Assembly (NCBI RefSeq): GCF_010183535.1
Contig: NC_071329.1
Span: 9,362,001-9,426,000 of the forward strand
DNA from: Caenorhabditis remanei
Taxonomy: Eukaryota > Nematoda > Chromadorea > Rhabditida > Rhabditidae
Reading direction: 5' to 3'
Length of the DNA stretch: 64,000 nucleotides
Part shown: in pieces, positions 51,957 through 63,969 of the stretch
Layout of the letters: each line of letters starts with the position of its first letter
Position numbering within the stretch: position 1 is the stretch's first letter
Program-made: the position numbers and the translations under genes
The notes under the pieces: generated by a model
The model's database searches: none
What the model saw: only the letters and a program-made list of their open reading frames with translations
Told to the model about the DNA's origin: nothing

Positions 51957-54443
51957 TTAGTCACCAAAAATGTTTGGATGAGTGAAGCTGTAATCTCTGT
52001 AACATCCCTTAATAGTCTCAAATACTTGAAGACAAACGAAATAATCAAAAACATTAGAAGGTGTTGCCACGTGTGTTCGACAGAAAGGCATACATTTTCC
52101 ACCTTGGAATGAGACGAGACCAGCACGTTCACAGCAAGGAGAGTGATCTGCTTTCGATGATGCACAGTCGTAGGCTTGACCCAGTTGAGGTCCAGGACAT
52201 TGATTGGTCAAGAATGCAGCTACTAGCTGGAAATTTGAAAGTTAATTACGAGAGTTTAGCTGGAAAAACAAATTCAGTGTTGAGAAAATTCTCGGCTACA
52301 ATTTTTAAAAGCAAACAATAAATTGAACTCACTGTTTTATCATTGAACGTGTCGTAATTACACAAGTTCTGACACAGCGGTCCGATTCTTTGTTTCCGAC
52401 AACAAAGATCCAATTTCTGATTTGGATTCATCAATGGAACGTATGTAGATTGTTGAGTTGGCTGTGGAGCCAATACAGAAACAGGTTGTGGAGGGAATTG
52501 TGGAGTAGTTGGTTGAGGTGGTTGAGGTGGAGGTGGTTGTTGAGGGAAACGAGGAGATGGAGGGGCAGATGGAGGGATGTTCGTGAAATTGAACATTTTC
52601 GGAATAACCATTTCCTTTCCACGATAGATCAGTGGCTTTTGAAGATTATTCATAACGTGAGGATGAACTTTCACAAAGTTTCGAAGTTGTTCTGACGTCT
52701 TCTCTGGTATAGATCTGGAATCAGAGACACGAGGTCGATAGATACGTATCTCAAAATAATTTACCTGACGAATGGAGGTGGTCTCTGATCTTTGGTCACC
52801 ACCGCAACACTATCCACGGAATAATCAATAGGAGGAGTCGGCTGAAACTTATGACTTCGTATATTTATAACGAGATTGAGATAGTTTTTAAAAAAACTTA
52901 CCTTTTTCTGTATTTGGTTGGGAGGGAAAATGCTGAATTCTCGTTCCTTGGCTTGATTGAAAGCAGTATCTAAAACAGTTTTGAATTCAAACCAGATGAA
53001 AAAGATAACTTTTTATAAGGTAGGTTTTTATACTCACCGATAGCTGCTGATGATGGCAACGGAATCGGCTGTTGTCCGAAGGTACGAGCAAATCCATGTG
53101 GGCGGAGTGGTTGCTGGAAAAAACCTTTTTTATATTCAAAAATCTCTTCGAATCTCTCACTCTATGTGACTCCAAAGCTGGTGGGGCCTGCTGAATATTC
53201 TGTTGGAATTGGTATGGAGGTTGACCGACAGGAATAGGAATGTATGGATCGAACGTATCATTTCTTGTCGGTGGTTGAGGAATTGGGTTTGGTTGGAGTA
53301 GTGGTGGTGGAGTCCAGGCTGGCGGAGGTGTTTGTTGTGGGAAGAATGGATTTGGAGGGATTAGAGAAGGAGGTTGTTGAATTGGTTGGAAGAATTGAGT
53401 AAGGGGATTCGGAGTTGATTGTTGTTGAGAATGAAGAGGTGGGATTTGCCACGGTTGAGCTGGGAAACGGACAGGAGATGGTTGAAGAAGTTGTGGAAGA
53501 GGTGGTGGGTGTGGAGGAGAGTCGATGAGTTGGCGACGGACGGGCTGGAAACGGCGAAAATGATGGCTCTGATCTAATATGTGTCTCTGTTCTCAGACGA
53601 GTACAAGTTTCTTATAAACTCTTGGGGAGTGAGAAAGAAAACAGTCTCAATCCATGAAACAGCTTCATCTAGTATCCATTTCAAAATATGCAGAAGTTGT
53701 ATTTGCTTAAAAAATAATAAAAACTGTCTAACTAATACTCACACTGTTATGCTTGAAAGGAGCGACAGTACTAGTTGGTTGTGGTGGAAGTCTCACAAGC
53801 TTCAAATCGTTTCTCTGCGGTCTCTCCTTTACCATTTGCTCATCTTCTTTCACACTTCCTTCGGACACTTGAACGAAATCTGGAAGCTCGTTATCTCCGA
53901 TTCTTTTGGGTGCGAGAGTTGTTCTGGCTGGAGGAGCAGTTACGAAGAATGCATCGATATCGTTGATCGATCCTTTACCATCAATCAACATAGACTCGTA
54001 AACTGTAACTTCAGATTGTGATTAGGAGTCTGTCACTTCCCAAACTCACGAATTGCTTCTTTCTCTTTCGGACGAATTGCATTTATGTAGAAACTTAAAA
54101 GAAGAGTTTTCAACAACCAGGAAAATTCAAAATACTCACTTGTCTTTGGTGTAAATCCTCTTATTGTCCAATGGAGAGTGTATAACATTGTCCATTACTG
54201 ACGGTAAATCTCGATGAAAGCCATAATTCACTGAAACGTTCGTATTCTTAAGTAGCCTCTGACCAGTGGAAATCCTTACATTTTCTTGTCGGCAGGCTTC
54301 TCCTCTTTGGTAAATGTGTTCTCTCTACGACTCGGAGGGGTTCTAACTGAAAACTTCTACTTTTCGATATTTGAATAATATCAGGAAAAACTTACACATA
54401 AAACAACATCAAATATCAGAATACTAATAATGTATAATCTCAT
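51957..54443 (-). CDS. Secreted proline-rich protein with a DB module
   Basis: Eleven exons (54443-54396, 54346-54280, 54230-54140, 54093-54050, 54002-53743, 53544-53161, 53113-53038, 52969-52902, 52841-52765, 52714-52333, 52226-51957) join in frame to 588 residues. A signal peptide (MRLYIISILIFDVVLC) leads to a basic stretch with possible processing sites (LPKRRSLPTRK). The middle is Pro/Gln-rich (PPHPPPLPQLLQPSPVRFP and similar), giving an extended, disordered chain. The C-terminal 120 residues carry the DB module: LDLCCRKQRIGPLCQNLCNY, NQCPGP, CASSKADHSPCCERAGL, CMPFCRTH, FVCLQVFETIKGCYRDY. DB modules occur in nematode secreted proteins, many of them extracellular-matrix components. No specific partner is visible. 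Exon 8 uses a TTTTAG acceptor; otherwise splice sites are standard. Confidence 0.88.
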
Positions 54444-55967
54444 TTTTATTTCAATCTGAAACTTCTTTAACGTAATAAAAGAAGGAAACCGATGATGGCT
54501 TTCGGTGCCAATTATTCCATGATCCTCGTCACTTTCCTCAGAAGAGAATCGTAGCGAAAAAAGAAACGCTAGGAGGGAACCGAAACAAGTGAGACCGATT
54601 TACCTAATAAGGGGACGGACAGGAAGTGAAAGAAGGCAAAATGACTGGATGGATTGTACGATTCTTGGAAGAACAATATAGAAGAATCAAAGGTAGTAAA
54701 GATCATGAAAGGTGTATAGATTGAGTTGGCAGGTTGGTAATAAGTATATATAATATCAGAAACTCATATTTTCATTTGACAGATGGGTTCATTGTTTATA
54801 AATTCTTGAGGTGCAAGGTGTCAGGTTATATATTTTTTTATAGTCAGTAAAGTAGGAGAATTCTCACTGTCGTCCAGGAAACTAATTCTCCGGCAGAAAC
54901 CTTAGAGGGAAAACATTAAGGATTACTGTAACTACTCGGATTCTACTTTTACAAATGTGACTTTAAACAAAGCTGGATGTTGAAAAATTGCAAAGACAGA
55001 AGACGAAAAATTGAAAAAAGAAGAAAGATGAGGTGTTGATTACGCAAAATGGAAATGAGATTGAAAAATCCTGTGGCGGATGGCTTGTCTCAATTCCTTT
55101 CGATGGCATGTCATCAAAATGGACATCCACACCCGAAGAGGAGAGTCCTGTGTCTCTGCGTCTCCATTCATTCACCTTCATCAACTTCCAGATCCAGTTG
55201 CATTTCTCATTCGAACCTCATCCATTTCCCCCAATTCCCTCCTCGTCTTTTCCACAATATTTCCACAGAAAAGACCGTAGATCTTGAGTAATGTTGGTGT
55301 GTTGATCAAAACTTGAATTTTTATCCACGAGAAGAGAGAGAGAGACTTCGAATTGCGTAACTTTCATATGGATCAGTTGAAAATTTTTCGTTTTTCGATG
55401 TAGACTACACGAACAATATCTGATGTTATCAAGCTTTCGTTTCTATAGAAAAACACGTTGTAGACTGTGATTATCTCACTCTGTCGCTCGGAGAATATCA
55501 TGATTTATCGTCTTGAACTTAATTGGCTGTTTTATTCTGTATTAGTATATGGTATTCCGAGCTATCTTGTCCCAATGTCATAATGCAACTACTAACCTTC
55601 GAGTGAACATTGTAAAGTTAAAAAGATTCCTAATTCCCAGATTCATTGAACCGGAGACTGATCGATCAGAATTACATGGTTTTTCGTTTTTTTTTAGCTG
55701 CAAAAGCTTGTTCATCAAAAGATCAGATTTTTTGTTGCAGAATGCAGTATACATTTATCAGAGAATACAAGTTATGCCATTGTAACCATCTGCTCTACAA
55801 GGTCAAGAAATTACTTAGTATATTTTAAAGTCTCTGTTAATTAAACAAATTCGTCGCTTCTCATTATTGCACAGATAGAATATTAGAAGCAAATATTCAT
55901 TAAAGAAAAGTATACATTTGTTGCTTTTATTTATAACATGAATGTTCAGTTTATTTTCAATTTCAGC
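54444..55967. other. Intergenic, DB gene promoter and pah-1 3' side
   Basis: About 1.5 kb. Frames at 55.0-55.3 kb are unsupported by splice or start context. Nothing else seen. Confidence 0.55.
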
Positions 55968-58228
55968 TCAAAACTTGATTTTCAGATTATTAACTTTTCC
56001 GAGAGCCTCTTCCAAAGTGGAAATATCACTTCTGATATCACGAGCAAGACGTTGAAGAGCAGCAACCTTATCAAGAATTTCGACACGTTGAGTGTAAGCA
56101 TTGTAACGAATTTGGAATGGACGAGAGATTGTTGAGGCCCAGGATCTGGAAAGATGATTTTTTTTTCAGAATTCTATCTGCTTTTGATTACTTGAGCTTG
56201 TTTTTAGCACTGGTGAATGACTCGGCAAGGAAATATTTTGGTTGGTATTCAGTAATTGGGTATTTGGTAACACAGCAGATGGCTGGATCGAAGGCAACGA
56301 CTTCTGGCTTATCACTCAACGCATACTCAAGCTCTCCGAATGAGCTGAGAAGACCGGCTCCGTATGCCTTCGTTTGGCCGTCTTGTTGGCAGAGACCGAA
56401 TTCGATAGTGAACCAGTAAAGCTGAAAATTGAACCATATTGTTATTAATTACAAAGAAGTAATTAGCTTACAGTAGCAAGTTTCTCAATGATATCATCTG
56501 GAGCTCCGAGAGAAGCAAGCCCGATTTCTTGAGAGAATTGGGCGAATTCAACATCCGCAAAAAGTGGGACGTGACCAAGGAGTTCGTGGCAAATATCGCT
56601 GTAGTTTTCAAGTTCTTGAAGAATTTCTAAATGCAAGGCTTACGGTTCTGGAGTATATTTTGGAGCGGAGTGATGACGAATATATTGTGTTGAGTGGAAG
56701 ACACGGAAGGCCAGTCCAGCAAGGAAGTCACGAGAAGAAAGTAGACCAGCAACTGGACGAATAGTGTACCCAGTACAGTCTAAAGACTGAAACTATTGAA
56801 GAAAACAATTGGATATGTTTACCCTTCAAAAAGTCAGAAACATCTTGCAACTGTGGAATACGGTCAGGTCCGAATCCACAGTTTTGTTGAAGGAGAGGGA
56901 AGATATAGTTGAATTCTTGACATGCGTTCTTAGGGTAGAGAACAGTCAACTCATTGTATACTGTACGCCACGTAGCGATCTCTTCTGGAGTGTATTCGAT
57001 GGCTGGGATCTTGTCTCCACTGAAATAAAGTAATATTTGGAATAAATGACAGATCGCTTACTGTTTGAAGTTGAAGGCAATATCAGCGAAGAACTTTCTG
57101 CGTTCACGGTAGGTTTGATCTTTGAATCCAGGATGATCACAATCCAATTCAGCTCCGTAGGAGAGGATTCTGTTAGCGAACTGATCGATGTCGCTGATCT
57201 TCTGTGGGAACCATGGGACAGAATCTGAATGATTCTTATTCAAGATCTAAATATCTCTAGTTCCTTTTTACATACCCTTGTTCTGCTTATCCTTGGTGTT
57301 CCAATCTTGAACAAGAACCTTCTTGACAGCTTTCTGTTGGAAGTGTTCAATAACTTCCTCAATTTTATGATGATCCTCAGCTTCAGCGAACTCGACGAGC
57401 ACCTCATAGCATCCTTCATGAGTCTTCGATGGTCTTGACTCGATATGAGATAGATTCACATCATGTGCCTGTATCGAGAAAAAAATTATGTAATGAAGCA
57501 TGTAATTCGTAGGAATTTGACATCGTCTGATATGATGAGGAGTCTTGTGACTCCCTCACCCATATACAATTGAATCAAAAATCGCGATTCGAATTGGATA
57601 AAATTGGAAACAAACTGCATGATTTCTTATCAAGTTAGGCGGGTCTGGTGCAAATTAGGTTTAATTGCAATTAAGATATGAAGATGTTTATTTGTTGATG
57701 TCTGTTAGCTTGGCAAGAGAAGACAGCGATCTATGTAGTTTCCAGATTTCCATCGGATTCAAATGGAAAACTGAAATAGTGATGCAGCTAAACATTGAAA
57801 CCGGCAATTCGTATGGGAGTACGAGATTTTTTTCGATTCCTGATTTTTTGAACCCTAACCAATCTGCATATTCCAATCACTTGACACCATATCCTCTTAG
57901 TGTGATCGTCGAAAGAGTCGACGTGAGAATTATAAAAAGCGCTGATGCAATATGCATTCATCTTCGTGTATCTCATGACCCATTCTCCTCTAGACCAGTT
58001 TTCTCACATACCTGGAACAGTTTCAGCGTTTCAGCAAGAGCTCCAGCCTTCTCACGAAGAGTGAACACGATTGTTGTTTTACCGATGTCAGCGTTGACGT
58101 CAGCGACGTACGATTCCATGGCGTACTTCTGAAAATTACGTTCGTTGTGACATCATTTGATAATTCTATCGGATGTTTTGAAGTGATCGTACCAGGAAGT
58201 CAAGATCATCTTGTCCAGCTGGTGGCAT
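55968..58228 (-). CDS. pah-1: Phenylalanine 4-hydroxylase
   Basis: Nine exons (58228-58193, 58128-58012, 57468-57276, 57224-57062, 57019-56823, 56779-56644, 56598-56472, 56421-56192, 56145-55968) give 458 residues, as expected for PAH. Residues 25-105 form the regulatory ACT domain ([28 protein letters not shown]). The catalytic domain carries the iron ligands in [11 protein letters not shown] (His285, His290) and LYWFTIEFG (Glu330); these fall on the same numbers as human PAH. The C-terminus is a tetramerisation helix ([17 protein letters not shown]). It hydroxylates phenylalanine to tyrosine using iron, O2 and a pterin; in C. elegans PAH-1 is epidermal and tied to cuticle pigment. C. elegans pah-1 is K08F8.4. 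The start is the first ATG of a 12-codon exon. Confidence 0.96.
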
Positions 58229-60062
58229 TTTCAGATGAAGAGAGAAATAGAGAGGGGATTTTCAGAGAGACAGACAATCACCGGAATCAGAATAAACAGA
58301 TACGAAACGTGACCCGGACCTGACTGTTTATAGACGATGAGAGATAAAGAGACGCAGTAAAAAAGAGAAATGGGGCGTGGTCTATGAAAACTTTTCGGGT
58401 GGCCCCCATCTCATACCATTCTGCAGAGATGTTCCACGTGGGAGGAGACTGTAGACCGTCATCAATACACCTATCAACACGTGGGAGTGATTAGAGTGTA
58501 GTCGACTAATGTTCGGTGAGACGGTAAAAGGAAAAGAAGAAAATGGTGGATGGTGAGTCAAGAAAAAAACAGACGAACTATCAGATGATGTACTTGAAAG
58601 CACGTGGAATGATATGGAACAAGATCAATCAGACATTCTGACGCCGCCGAAAAAGAAAGGATATGATATGAAAAGATAATCGGACACAGGGATTCCGTAT
58701 CGAACTTCGATAGACGATTGATAAAGATGCCGCATTTGAAGAGAGGACATCAAGCACCCGGATGATAGTTTACATGTTCAATAAATATCAGAAAAGATAT
58801 TGGTGAAAGCATACAGCTTTGAAAGATCTGATCTTTTTAACGGGGTTCCCAGTTTTTTTTTTGCTGGTACTCAGTGGGACATCATCAGCCAGTTTCTGTA
58901 CTTGATAGTTCCAAGTTAAAGTTCAGATACAGCTCGATAAAAGCTTGGTATTGCTTAGAATATCTTGGTATAAATTACATACATCTAAAACTAAAAGAGT
59001 TTGTTTGAATTCATTTCAACCCAAATTTCGAATTCGTACATCACCGAATAAGGGCGACTTCTAGAACTGAAACTGAAGTCAACTATTTTTTCATTATTTC
59101 TTCGATTTCGTTCTGGAAATTCAAAAGTCCATGGTTTTTTAACTCAACTTTTTAACTTTTTAACTCAGGTTTTTTTTAAACTTTTGTTGTGGAATTCATG
59201 TCATTAACTTTTAATTTGAACTGGTTTCTGAAAGTTGTTCGGTGGAAATCAAATTTCGATCGTAAATGTAAATATAGGACCTCAAGACAAGAATCTCGTG
59301 ATAGGCAAACTATTTCAGAACTTTTTTTCAACCACCGTCCACTTCCTCTCCGATATTTTAGTTTTTGACCTCATTTGGCCATTAAATCGTTCACTTTGTC
59401 AAGTTTTCTTTGAAACGATCAAATGGGTTACGGTAGAAGCAATAAAATCGTCGATGATTGTGGGTGTATCGAATGGGAGAAAATCAACAGAACACAATAA
59501 TGGAAACTGGTTGAAAGGGAAAAAGAAATAGGGAAGAAGAAGAAGAAGCGATGACCGAAAAAAGAGAAGACGTGGATTATTGCTAAAAACGAAAAGAAGA
59601 CGTTGTCTGTGGTGTGTCTGACATTTTGGGATGTTGGCGAAGATGATATAAAAGAATAATGAAAAGAAGGAAAAGAAGAAGAGGTGATGCCATAAATCAG
59701 TATTTAAACGATCGATAGATGAAGACGTCCCGACTGGCTTTTTATCACGAAATTCCGCTGCAAACTTCATCTGAACAAGAGAAAAATCTGCAGAAAATGA
59801 TCTGAGATGTCTAGAGATTTCAAGAAAATAGTGAGAAGAGGAACAGTAAAACGATACAAATACATTGAAACAATTTGGGTGATCGTTAAGAAAAAACAAG
59901 TAATTGTTCAGGTAAGATCAAGTGATCAATGAAGAGAATGGCGACGAAAAAGTAAAAAGATATCAGTAACATTTATGGTGAAAATGATGATAGAGTTTGG
60001 ATTTTGATTTCAATGATGAAAATTAGTTTCTTTTTGCAATCATCAACATGAGGGATACATTA
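58229..60062. promoter_or_regulatory. pah-1 upstream region with TATA and E-box cluster
   Basis: A TATAAA on the minus strand (58327-58332) lies about 100 bases before the pah-1 ATG. Three CACGTG E-boxes follow at 58435, 58478 and 58601. The rest, to the Merlin target duplication, is AT-rich with no supported gene; the long frame at 59.4-59.9 kb is a T-run artefact. Confidence 0.5.
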
Positions 60063-61351
60063 AAAATGGTGGCTCTTTATGATTTAACGGGGGTTTTAAG
60101 AATTAACGGGGGTTTTAAAAATAGACGGGGGTTTTAAGAATAGACGGGGGTTTTCAGAATAGACGGGGGTTTTCAGAATAGACGGGGGTTTTCGACAAGT
60201 TCTATTTACTTATACTAAGAAAACCCCAAAATGGTCAGAAATGACTACACTCCCTCCAGTATACATTTTTTTCATAGGCTTTTCCAATTTTTTTGGTTTT
60301 TTTTTTGTTTTTTTCTGCATTTTCTTATTTGCTAATCTATTTTGTACGTCGCATTGTTTTTTTGATCAGAGAAGTGTAATAATTGCCCTCCTTCTTCTTT
60401 TGCTCTACATTTGAAATTGACGAAACGGCGATGTTTCGGGCGAAATATTTTCGGTTTCGGGCGAAATACTTATACACTTTCCAACTGTTTACATGGCTCA
60501 ATACAATCAGAAAAGTAGACGCAAAATCACCAGCTCATTCAAAATGTGTTCAATGAGCAATGATGGTAATATTTCAGCATACAAAATATTTATATTTATG
60601 TGTTCGTTAGGTTTTCAGAATTAGATTACCGCCGCGACAATTTTCAAAAGTGCTATAAATTTACCACCATACGATACAGTTGAAAATTCATGTTGCCTGT
60701 TTTTTTCTAATTTAAAGTAAAGCTACTCTAGGAAAAATGTTTAAAAAAGTGAACAATAAGACCAATTCTGTGTATTACAAGCAGAAAAAATTAGATAAAA
60801 CGAAAAATATCAAGAAATGTCAGAGTAAGTCCATGCCCAATTTCAAAAAACTTCCAACTCTACAGAACATAAGTTGTTCAAAAAGTTTTAAATATTTTAA
60901 AAAAGCTATACTAAACTCTAACGCATAAGTATCACACTTAGTATGAACAGAAATTAGGTTCTAGATAAATCTTATTCGGACGAAACAAATGGAAAACGAA
61001 GAAGATTGAAAATTTCTAGAAATTCTCGTTTTTCTCAAAATTGTTCTACTGAAAAGGTTTTAGAAATATATTTAACTTGCTCAATTTTTGACGAAGATTC
61101 TAAATTTGATAAAAGAACATTTTGATTCACTTACTGGGAAAATTTGTTTTTCCAATTTTTGATTTTTTGGGGTGAACCTATAGTTTTGTCGCGTTGGAAA
61201 GTGGCCATTTTCAACATCTTGCATCATATTCTGAGTACGATGATAGGTATTCAATTGTAATGTTGCTTACATTTTTGAGTATTTAAGTGATCTTTTTTTG
61301 TCCGTAGACAATTTTCTTGAAACTTCTCAAATCGCGAGAAAACTCAACTTG

Positions 61352-61383
61352 AAAAGTGAACCTATGGTTTTGTCGGACACTGT
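61352..61383. repeat. Mariner/Tc1-like terminal sequence
   Basis: On the minus strand the stretch starts TACAGTGTCCGACAAAACCA and continues TAGGTTCACTTTTC. TA-flanked CAGTGTCCGACAAAA ends are typical of Tc1/mariner-type elements. A partial copy, CGACAAAACTATAGGTTCAC, lies at about 61172-61191 in the same orientation. The far end was not found, so this is a fragment nested in the foldback element. Confidence 0.45.
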
Positions 61384-61412
61384 ATCATAATTGCGGGAGA
61401 TTTTTCTTTTGA

Positions 61413-61607
61413 TTATTCCTCGAGTCCTACAAGTGTTGCCTGTTGCTGGTCGGCCGGATTTTTTCCTTTCTTAGAGATTTCCATCCTTTTTGAAGGTAAC
61501 CAACGTTGTACTGATGCTGATGGAATGTCAAGACGTTTTTCAATGTTGGCGCTCTTCATTCCCTCCTTGAACAAAGCCCCTATCGCTGATAATCGTTGTT
61601 CTTGCAA
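61413..61607 (-). pseudogene. Helix-turn-helix fragment of a transposase
   Basis: A 64-residue frame, RLSAIGALFKEGMKSANIEK then RLDIPSASVQRWLPSKR, has the spacing of a transposase helix-turn-helix. It lies downstream of the Merlin fragment and in another frame, the wrong order for a Merlin protein. It is either a rearranged piece or from another family such as Tc1/mariner. Confidence 0.5.
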
Positions 61608-61609
61608 AA

Positions 61610-61815
61610 ATCTCTTTTTTTTCAGAAATCATACCAGGTTTCAGATTACGTCTGATTATGGGCAGCTCGATCGAATCTACCTTATTAGTCTTCCTTTCCA
61701 GCAATCCAAAAACCCAAACAGTTGAACGATCTACCATATGATCCCGAAAATATTTCGCCCGAAACATCGCCGTTTCGTCAATTTCAAATGTAGAGCAAAA
61801 GAAGAAGGAGGGCAA
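61610..61815 (-). pseudogene. Merlin transposase remnant
   Basis: The frame reads CSTFEIDETAMFRAKYFRDH and continues STVWVFGLLERKTNKVDSIE, then PIIRRNLKPG. This matches the intact transposase in the window (VELDETAVHSRKY...TVWILGGLERGTRNVFATI...VPIIRKNVHAG), about 35-45% identical by eye. The zinc ribbon, helix-turn-helix and the final Glu region are missing, and the frame breaks downstream. No longer functional. Confidence 0.82.
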
Positions 61816-62154
61816 TTATTACACTTCTCTGATCAAAAAAACAATGCGACGTACAAAATAGATAAGTAAATAAGAAAATGCAGAAAAAAACAAAAAAAAA
61901 ACCAAAAAAATTGGAAAAGCCTATGAAAAAAATGTATACTGGAGGGAGTGTAGTCATTTCTGACCATTTTGATGTTTTCTTAGTATAAGTAAATAGAACT
62001 TGTCGAAAACCCCCGTCTATTCTGAAAACCCCCGTCTATTCTAAAAACCCCCGTCTATTCTTAAAACCCCCGTCTATTCTGAAAACCCCCGTCTATTCTT
62101 AAAACCCCCGTCTATTTTTAAAACCCCCGTTAAATCATAAAGAGCCAAAATGGT

Positions 62155-62754
62155 TTATCATCATTTATTTTTCTCAGAAGAAAATGACTACAAAATAGTA
62201 GAACGCTATGATTTTCAAGTGGTTCAATTACCAATTACAGCAGTTCTGGTGATAAGTTTTTCTGGAATTTTATACATTTTCGAGATAAGTTTAACTTCAG
62301 AAGGAAAAACGAAGGTATTAAAAAATTTTGCGGCAACGCTTTTTGCAGCGAAACATTAACTTTTCCCTTCGGTTCATTGAAATTCAAGATTTCAAAATTT
62401 CCTAAAACATTTCGAAGACTCACCTTTCGAATATCGTTGAGATTCATTCTTTTTGGAATAATAGTAATCTTTTGCGTAAAAACAGAGACTAATACAACCG
62501 ATGGAGTAAAGGCGGGAGAATGTGCGACCTCCGGATAATCATCAGATTACGTTATCATGTCAAATCTCCAAATGCACCGAATCACGTGGGAGAGTACTAA
62601 ATGACCTTCTAGAATATATTTTGCCATAGAAAAAAGTATACGAAGAAATTAGAGACATAGAATAACGTGATGGAACGGTCAGAAAAAGTAATAACATTTG
62701 TAGAAAACGTCTCACAATAATTAGTTTTCAGTATTTGAATCGAAAGGGTTTATC
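62155..62754. other. Upstream region of the last gene
   Basis: Sequence between the Merlin target duplication and the next start. A minus-strand ATG at 62447 with eight codons and a GTGAGT donor (62424-62447) may be the first exon of a gene cut short by the element. A TTTTCAG acceptor sits at 62724-62730. Confidence 0.4.
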
Positions 62755-63969
62755 ATGGAAAAGGTAGGGGGAATTGGGCTCGAGATTCCGATTGGACTGT
62801 TCTTTTTCAGGGAAACATAGATGATATTTGGACATTTCAAAAAGTCGGAACACCTTTCCCATCAAATGTAGCAAAAGCGCCAGGGGAAACAAATAAATAC
62901 GTTGCATTGTGGTACAAACATGGGAAGCCAGTGATGGGAAGAGCATGGAACGATTCTGGAGTTGTCAAAGTGAAATTTAGTTTCAACAATTCCCTAAATT
63001 TATAATTTCAGTGTACATTCGTAACGGATAACAAGATCTACAGTGGTCCAGATGTTGGTGGAAGTATTCAGTTACTTGTTATTGATCCTGGAGAAAAACC
63101 CCGCCCATTTCATTACGATTGGGTTAATTATAAAAAAGCACAAAGTTTGACAATAGAAGGAAAATATGAAATGGTTCGATGCGAATACAGTGCATCCGTT
63201 TATTGGCCAGAGCACGGTCTTCTCGGATGTGTCAGTACTAATCGACTCGTCGCTTATTTTGTGGATAATGATTCTCAAATTGTGAGAAATTCAGGGAATT
63301 TTTTCAATGTTCTTACATTTGATTTTCAGATTAGTACGAAGAAAATGGATGATTTGCTTGTCTTGTGTAAAATAGCTGGAGCGAAAGAAGCACATGCACC
63401 TGAAAAGGATAAAGAGAAGAGTTCAGTTGGGTATAGTCTCCGATTGTCTACTCATATCAACGATTGGGAAGATTTCAATTGGGGCAGTCCTTGGCCAACT
63501 AATAAGTGAGTAGATGTGATCAGAGATTCACTGATCTGAATTCAAATGTCCAAGTTTTTATATTATCATTCATCTACTTGCATCTCTCGTCCACCATTTT
63601 GCCAAACAAAGTTTTATTCTTCTAAAACATCGCCTTCTCAGAAATGTTTACATTTGAAAGTATTCAATTTCAGAAATGTGATGTCCACGCCGAAAAACAT
63701 TTCTCCCGTTGGATTCGATCAGTTCGTTGCATTATGGTATCGTCATGGAAAACCAATAATGGGAAGAGCGTGGCCGAAAAATGGCAGAATAGAAGCGTCG
63801 TTTGTCGAGTTAGTTAATTCATCTAATTCATCTGAGTACCATGAAAACGAATTCCTATTTCAGTTCCAATCGGGAATTCACAGGAGCAACAGTGGGTTCA
63901 CTTCAACTTCTGATCAGCCTTCCTCCTACTACAGTAGGTTATGATTATGTTTGGATGGCTTATGGACAG
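62755..63969 (+). CDS. Protein with a repeated ALWYxHGKPxMGRAW domain (partial)
   Basis: Six exons (62755-62763, 62811-62969, 63012-63281, 63330-63505, 63674-63808, 63864-63969) give 285 residues in frame, ending in a GTAATT donor near the window edge. There is no signal peptide. A unit of about 200 residues begins YVALWYKHGKPVMGRAWNDS, then CTFVTDNKIYSGPDVGGSIQ and GYSLRLSTHINDWEDFNWGS. A second unit begins FVALWYRHGKPIMGRAWPKN, then VDSNREFTGATVGSLQLLIS. I do not recognise the family, though repeated GxxxxxxAW strands suggest a beta-rich binding domain. The start is the first ATG, 24 bases after a TTTTCAG site that could be a trans-splice acceptor; a short MEK exon follows. An upstream exon cannot be excluded. 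Confidence 0.78.

Larger units (their letters stand above)
60071..62146. mobile_element. Merlin-derived foldback element
   Basis: A 2,076-bp element is flanked by a perfect 8-bp direct repeat, AAAATGGT, at 60063-60070 and 62147-62154. Its ends are inverted, starting GGCTCTTTATGATTTAACGG. The left arm is 60071-60454 and the right arm 61744-62146. Near each end the motif ACGGGGGTTTT is repeated, six times on the left and seven on the right. The inner part of both arms encodes FEIDETAMFRAKYF, the first-Asp motif of a Merlin transposase, so the arms arose by inverted duplication reaching into the transposase gene. The core holds transposase remnants and other repeat fragments. It is non-autonomous; the 8-bp duplication fits Merlin. 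Confidence 0.88.
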
